From Condylostoma magnum (lineage: Eukaryota; Ciliophora; Heterotrichea; Heterotrichida; Condylostomatidae), in NCBI GenBank assembly GCA_920105805.1, contig CAKKTI010000241.1, forward strand, positions 8,147 through 32,815: a DNA stretch of 24,669 nucleotides. Reading direction: 5' to 3'. The notes under the pieces are model-generated. The model was not told the DNA's origin. It did no database searches and saw only the letters and a program-made list of their open reading frames with translations. Shown here piece after piece: positions 19,973-24,669 of the stretch. The stretch's first letter is position 1; the number at the start of each line of letters is the position of its first letter. A program made the translations under genes and the position numbers.

Positions 19973-20546
19973 ATGAGTAGTTAGTCTGGGTAACTTTGTG
20001 ATATTTGCTATAAGGGGTATGCTAGATCGAATATGAGGATAGATGCTGAGCAAGAAATGAATAAGGCCTAGTCATAGATTGATCCAATTATAGATGAGAA
20101 TAACTAATATAAGCAGTAGATTAGTGACTAGTAACGTAGGAGGTTAAATCTAAAAGAATAAGTTTCGGGTATTGAATCATAAAAACATGCATTTATTCAA
20201 ATTTTGGCTAAAAGGTAGTAAAGACAGTCGTATAACAATACAAGATCTAAAAAAGGCTCTTAATGGTTTTGAATAGGCTGGATTAGAAGCTCAATAAAAG
20301 TACTAGGATTGCTAATAAGAAAATGAATGCTATCGGCAATGATATTCTGTATTGGAAGCTTAAATTCTATAAATCAAATAAGAATTAGATACAGCAGATG
20401 AAAAACAAAACATTCCTATTGATAGAGATCACTACAAAATGTGTCATTAGTGTTTTAGGGAATTAAGAACTTAATATGAATCTGTCATTAGTAGAATTAT
20501 TGTATCTTCGTAATCATCAACTATTGGTTCAAGTATGTATACATAG
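19973..20546 (+). CDS. Coiled-coil protein with terminal Cys pairs; one phase change (probable intron or sequence error)
   Basis: The product starts MSSQSGQLCDICYKGYARSN, with a CxxC, then becomes coiled coil (KAQSQIDPIIDENNQYKQ). A second coding stretch in the phase one base further on continues the coil (ITIQDLKKALNGFEQAGLEA, SVLEAQILQIKQELDTADEK). It ends with a second CxxC (HYKMCHQCFRELRTQYESVI) and a Ser-rich tail. The phase changes between about 20110 and 20235. Candidate introns of suitable length are a 16-base GTAGATTAGTGACTAG at 20116-20131, which matches the heterotrich size class, and a 46-base GTATTG...AAAAG at 20169-20214, which gives the smoothest coiled coil. A one-base sequence error is also possible. 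The Trp in CYRQWYSVL is TGA. The stop is taken at TAG 20544-20546. Function unknown; the two CxxC ends might bind one zinc. Confidence 0.55.
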
Positions 20547-20670
20547 CTAATTTATTTACAGCTGTTATAGTAAATTATCAGATGGATGTTAAATTATTTG
20601 ATTAATTTTAGTATCTTATTTAGATTCTTGTAATAATAGTTTTTTAATTGATTTTAAAGGATAGCTCATA
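20540..20670 (-). pseudogene. 5' fragment of a third subtelomeric C2H2 zinc-finger gene
   Basis: The minus-strand translation MSYPLKSIKKLLLQ and later HPSDNLLQQLQINQL matches the region just upstream of and including the N-terminus of the zinc-finger gene at 21398-22462 (MSYPLKSTQKPLLQ and HSSDNLSQQLESNQL). DNA similarity extends over roughly 130 bases, including TTATCAGATG and GATTTTAAAGGATA. The copy lacks the ATG that corresponds to the start of the intact genes and has no zinc fingers; it runs into the 3' end of the coiled-coil gene. It looks like a decayed leftover of a subtelomeric duplication. Confidence 0.6.
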
Positions 20671-21397
20671 GAAATTGTATCACACAAATTCAATTATACT
20701 ACAATTGAATATTTATATATTCTCTTCTGAAAGAACTAAGATTTTATAACTTCTCATATATTCCATAAATTCTTCTGATCCTATATATCTTTTAATTTTG
20801 AAATTATTCATTAAAATAATATTTTATAATATTTATCATAGTAGTGGCTTCTTATTATATTTAAAATTTATGTTTCTAATAAATCCTTAATACAATTACA
20901 ACTATATAATATTACTATCATCTGGTAAAGGTTCAAACAATGCAAAGATATCCATTATCTACATTATTAAAACATTTCTTCTACATTATTACTACAGGTA
21001 TATACAATATTGATACAACTATATGCAATATTAATACAATTTGCATACTCTAATCATACATATTAATACAGACGTCGTACAACAGTCATAGAAACATGGT
21101 ACGCATATGTTACATTCATGCCACAAAACTATACATTCACCAGGCGATAGAATATATCTTACACTTACTATTTTTCTTAAAAATTAATATAGAAACCAGT
21201 TAGATTGTTCGCAGTGGATTTAAAAGTCTAATTTTCAACAATAATACAATATATAATGATTAGAAGTTAATAAATACATTTCAAAACAAGTATAAGAAAA
21301 TGATAGTATACAACTTAAGAAAATAATGTTAAACCTAATTAATCTCATACCAAATATCTAGTACATAAATTTCCCTATACTTATCATTTATTGCATA
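20671..21397. other. AT-rich subtelomeric spacer
   Basis: About 730 bases of AT-rich DNA without a convincing frame on either strand. It contains a short direct repeat at 21001-21040 and the 3' flank of the minus-strand zinc-finger gene, whose end may reach to about 21335. A less AT-rich patch around 21060-21150 shows no motif I recognise. Confidence 0.5.
21001..21040. repeat. Two imperfect 20-base direct repeats
   Basis: TATACAATATTGATACAACT is followed directly by ATATGCAATATTAATACAAT, the same unit with four or five differences. A weaker third echo (TATTAATACAG) follows at about 21060. Function unknown. Confidence 0.5.
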
Positions 21398-22462
21398 TCA
21401 ATTACATAGCCAGCAATAATTAGTTTCACTATTCTAGTATCCCTTCTAATTCAAACAATTCCTACATAATATATCACTTCTTGAATGCTTTGATGTTATA
21501 TGGTGTATTAAATCCTGACTAATTGAAAAATTGATAAAGCATGAGCAACAGTTAATAATATTTTCCTCTGCATCTTATAAATGTTAGTTAAATTTAGATT
21601 GATGAACCTTTTAATGTCTGTTAAAATTTCATTGTGTTTTGAAAACTTTACCACATTATTTGCATGCAAGCTATTCAAGTTCATGCTGCTTTTTATGACG
21701 GATTAAAGAAGAGTTTGATTACAAGTATTTTTAGCATATGTTACATTAAAAATTTGTCTTAGCAGAATGTTTTAATAAATGATCATGATAATACCATTCT
21801 TATCTGTATATTCGTCTACATATCTAACATTAGAATATCTTTTGATTAGGATTATTGTCTTATTATTAATGTAATTTCTTATGCTATTCAAATTTTTCTT
21901 AGATCTAGAAGTTTTTACCACATTCTATACAAGTAAACTTATGTTTTGCATGCTACCTTTTATGATCATCCCACTATTTTTATCTATGAAAGGATTTACT
22001 ACACATATTACAGTAAAAAGTATGTATAGGTAAATGTTAATCGAAATTACTTACTGTTTAAACTGATTGTAAGTATATTTCAAGCTTAGTACATTAATTA
22101 GATTATTTATTTGCTGTATTAAAAGTTCATTTTTCACTTTATTCATTTTAAGATACAATTTTGTTAGAGCATATATGGTCCTTTAGCTTTTAATATTCGC
22201 AAAATGCTTGATTACAGTATAAGCATATTAATAATTTACCCTTCTTTTATTATATTAAATCGTAAATTGGAGTTTGTGCATTTATTTCATTTTCCTTAGA
22301 ATACAGAGAGTTAGCGTCTAACTGTAATTAAAAAAATAATTAGTTATTCTTTTCATTGATATTGCTTCCGAATGTTAAAACTAGCTGATTGCTTTCAAGC
22401 TGTTATGATAGATTATCAGATGAATGGGAAGTCGTTTGATTAGAGTAATTTTAGTCTTCCAT
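21398..22462 (-). CDS. C2H2 zinc-finger protein (subtelomeric paralog A)
   Basis: About 354 residues, probably DNA-binding. It starts MEDQNYSNQTTSHSSDNLSQ, which aligns with the start of the paralog at 23211 (MADQNLSSKGTLHYSDNF). That is why I prefer this Met to the in-frame Met at 22513. A degenerate first finger (CLYCNQAFCEYQKLKDH) is followed by six C2H2 fingers, for example CNMCSKSFHRQKQWDDHKRQH, CIECGKNFQIQEKFEQHKKLH, CNICQKYLQSNSSLIRHKKQH and CKQCGKVFKTQWNFNRHQKVH. The Trp in the last of these is TGA. A terminal pair, LCRNCLNQKG and CWLCNW, may form another knuckle. The end is uncertain: TGA 21400-21398 is given, but it may be Trp and the stop TAG 21337-21335. It is divergent from its paralog over about 750 bases. 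Confidence 0.8.
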
Positions 22463-22559
22463 CTATATTTATTATAATAATGGTTTTTGAGTAGATTTTA
22501 AAGGATAACTCATAGAAATTACTAGAATTTAACCATAGTAAAACTGAATATAAGGGATT

Positions 22560-22861
22560 CAAGAGTAATTAATTTGTTATGATTCTAAAATACTTTAAAA
22601 TAGAAGCCAAGATCACTTCATCAGTTAACTATTTGGCAAGAGAGATAATAATTTCCTACACAATGAGGACATAATAAATGTAAAAAGGTACTCAGATAAC
22701 TTATCAAAAGAGTATTTAGCTTATGAGGAAGAGATTCATTTATCTTAAGAGTATGGTATGAGTAAAGGAATATTGCTCTAGACTTAGATGCAATGAAAGC
22801 TTTAAAAACAACTCAAAGTAGCACAGTAATTAATTTAGACTGAAATTTTAGTATAAATGTT
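22560..22861 (+). pseudogene. Orphan coding-like fragment between the zinc-finger genes
   Basis: A plus-strand frame here reads like real protein: DHFISQLFGKRDNNFLHN, KRYSDNLSKEYLAYEEEIHL and GILLQTQMQWKLQKQLKVAQ. Its balanced composition differs from the low-complexity translation of the surrounding spacers. It has no upstream ATG in frame and no partner domain, so it may be a gene remnant or an exon of something I cannot delimit. Not recognised. Confidence 0.35.
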
Positions 22862-23210
22862 AATTATAAACATATTGCTATAACATATTGAAACACCAAC
22901 TGTCAATTATATTTATAATTCCTTTCAATAGTTTATATATCTATTATAAGCTTTTATTTAAATATATCTTTTTTATACCTTAAAGATTGAAATAACTGAA
23001 ACGATAAAAACTATTTTAACATCTTCCTCTATGAATGAAAAAAGTGCAATTGTTATCTAAATCTTACAATTTCGCATTCTAGTAATTACATTTATCTTGG
23101 AATATTGATTACTATTTAGATATCTTTATAAATCAATATAATTTCAAACTTCTATGACAAAATTCCCATTCATAATATTGAAAATAAAACCCTTTATATA
23201 ATAAATACAG
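22862..23210. other. AT-rich upstream region of zinc-finger paralog B
   Basis: About 350 bases of AT-rich DNA with nothing recognisable. It should contain the promoter of the gene starting at 23211. Confidence 0.5.
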
Positions 23211-24428
23211 ATGGCAGACTAGAATTTATCTAGCAAAGGAACTTTACATTATTCTGATAACTTTTAATAGTAGCTTGAAATAGACCAAGTATTTGTGGAA
23301 TCTGAAAGCTTTACAAATGATAACGAGCAATCTGCTTAGTTTTAGTTAGGCGCTAACTTCTAGTATACTAAAAATAGTGAAATAAATGCCCAAAAATAAG
23401 CTTATGATCTAGTAGAATACGATTAAAGCGAACAATTAGCAGGCTCATATTGTAATGAAGTATTTACTGAACCTTAGAAACCTGAAAGCCATATTCTTTC
23501 TCATAAAAACACAGCTACACCTTAAGAGTAAAATAAATAAATTGAGACCTTTAGTACAGAGAATAACGAAGAAAATAATACTTTCAGATGCAAAATATGC
23601 CACTAATAATTTTAATCAATTAGTGATTTTGCTGAGCATTTACCTACACATAATTCCACATACACTTTTATATGCGACATTTGTAATCGATCCTTTCAAT
23701 ATAAAAGTATATTAGATGCCCATAAATCAAAGCACGCAAGGAATAAGTTTAATTGTGAAGAATGTGGCAAAAACTTTTAAATAGAGTCAAAATTTATTCA
23801 ACATATGAAATTACATGAATAATTCACCAATAATCTCGATTAAAATATGATGTAATGCCCTATATGTAGACTAGTGTTCAAATAACGCTGTAGTTATTAC
23901 AGGCATTTGATAATACATACTGATTAAAGGGATTATTAATGTGATATATGCCAAAAATAGTTTAAATGAAAGTCTTACCTTGAATACCATAAAGAGCTGC
24001 ATTAATCTAACTGGCATGTGTGTAAATAATGTGGCAAAGGTTTTAAAGTAGAAAAAATGCTTGAAAGACATTTAAAAACTCATTAACCAAGATACTAAAG
24101 TAATCAAAATCCTTTCTAAATTGAATTAAAAGATGCTAAAGATTAGAGTTTTTAAACTAGTCAATAAACAATATGATATAAGTGTACATTCTGTAGCAAG
24201 TGTGTTTAAGGAAATACTTTGTGGTAATTGCATATATCAGCGCATTAAAAGGAAATGAAGTTTCCCTGCATGGTATGTAGTGAACAATAATTAACACCAT
24301 AGAACTTGATTAATCATATTAAATTAGTTCATAAATATAACGTTTAAAATAATTTAGATGTTGGCCAAACAATGTAATAAGATCTTAAAATTTAATAGAG
24401 AAATTGTAATGTAGAATATGAGAATTAA
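23211..24428 (+). CDS. C2H2 zinc-finger protein (subtelomeric paralog B)
   Basis: About 405 residues. An acidic, Gln/Ser-rich N-terminus (MADQNLSSKGTLHYSDNF) of roughly 120 residues precedes eight C2H2 fingers. Examples are CKICHQQFQSISDFAEHLPTH, CDICNRSFQYKSILDAHKSKH, CEECGKNFQIESKFIQHMKLH, CDICQKQFKWKSYLEYHKELH and CKQCGKGFKVEKMLERHLKTH. The W in FKWKS is TGA, as is one before YKCTFC. Many Gln in and between fingers are TAA or TAG. Finger three is nearly the same as its counterpart in paralog A (CGKNFQI-EKF/SKF), so the two genes arose by duplication and inversion. The last finger-like unit is CMVCSEQQLTPQNLINHI. The stop is set at the tandem TAA TAG (24426-24431), about 100 bases before the telomere. 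It is the most distal gene of the chromosome. A transcription factor or chromatin-binding role is likely but the target is unknown. Confidence 0.82.
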
Positions 24429-24531
24429 TAGTTAGATTTAAGTTTTATTAAGATATCCGCTTTCTTAGACTTGTTACATTTTTATAAAAGTATTTACTGC
24501 TATAGGCCTTTGAATAGTCTTATCATGCTTA

Positions 24532-24669
24532 GGGTGTAAGGGTGTAAGGGTGTAAGGGTGTAAGGGTGTAGGTGTAAGGGTGTTAGGGTGTAAGGGTGTA
24601 AGGGTGTAAGGGTGTAAGGGTGTAAGGGTGTAAGGGTGTAAGGGTGTAAGGGTGTAAGGGTGTAAGGGT
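24532..24669 (+). repeat. Telomere, unit GGGTGTAA (C-strand TTACACCC)
   Basis: About 17 head-to-tail copies of an 8-base G-rich unit run to the end of the window, G-rich strand pointing outward as in a right-hand telomere. Two units deviate: a shortened GGTGTA near 24570 and one TGTTAGGG-type unit at about 24580. From memory, TGTTAGGG (CCCTAACA) is the telomere unit of the heterotrichs Stentor and Blepharisma, so the main unit here differs from it by one base. Confidence 0.92.

Noticed and set aside
1-24669. tRNA or rRNA genes and retroelements
   Set aside because: No tRNA-like arm and loop pattern, rRNA core sequence, long terminal repeat or reverse-transcriptase motif was found by eye.

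Overview
The window looks like the end of a macronuclear chromosome from a ciliate, most probably a heterotrich resembling Condylostoma. The right end is about 17 copies of an 8-base telomere-like unit, GGGTGTAA, with one TGTTAGGG unit, which is the heterotrich type as I recall it. In conserved genes TAA and TAG sit where glutamine is expected, and TGA sits at invariant tryptophans: the nucleoside transporter LLPWN motif and the uroporphyrinogen decarboxylase PVWxMRQAGRY motif. All three triplets also end genes. This matches the context-dependent nuclear code known from Condylostoma (NCBI table 28) better than the karyorelict code (table 27), in which only TGA stops. Every CDS end given here is therefore a judgement based on domain length, the neighbouring gene and the drop in GC, because no reading frame closes by itself.

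Left part (1-8805): a partial mitochondrial dihydrolipoyl acyltransferase (-) lies back to back with a membrane-anchored START-domain protein (+). The START gene converges on a four-gene minus-strand array. In transcription order this array is a large receptor-like membrane protein with a periplasmic-binding-like ectodomain, an equilibrative nucleoside transporter, a helical protein of unknown function and a His-rich ZIP zinc transporter. The gaps between them are 77-95 bases.

Middle (8806-18331): an AT-rich stretch without a convincing gene is followed by a plus-strand series. It holds a small hypothetical protein, a SAM-domain zinc-binding protein interrupted by an artefactual N gap, an AT-rich spacer, and then six genes packed with only 1-17 bases between called stop and next start. 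These six are a double-FHA protein, a C2H2 zinc-finger protein, an unknown protein, uroporphyrinogen decarboxylase (UROD), RNA polymerase subunit RPB10 and a DENN-domain protein. They share no obvious pathway.

Right part (18332-24669): a multi-pass membrane protein (-) and a coiled-coil protein (+) start only 12 bases apart. The subtelomere then carries a divergent pair of paralogous C2H2 zinc-finger genes, a 5' fragment of a third copy, a coding-like orphan fragment and AT-rich spacers, ending in the telomere. I saw no rRNA, tRNA, CRISPR, retroelement or DNA transposon.
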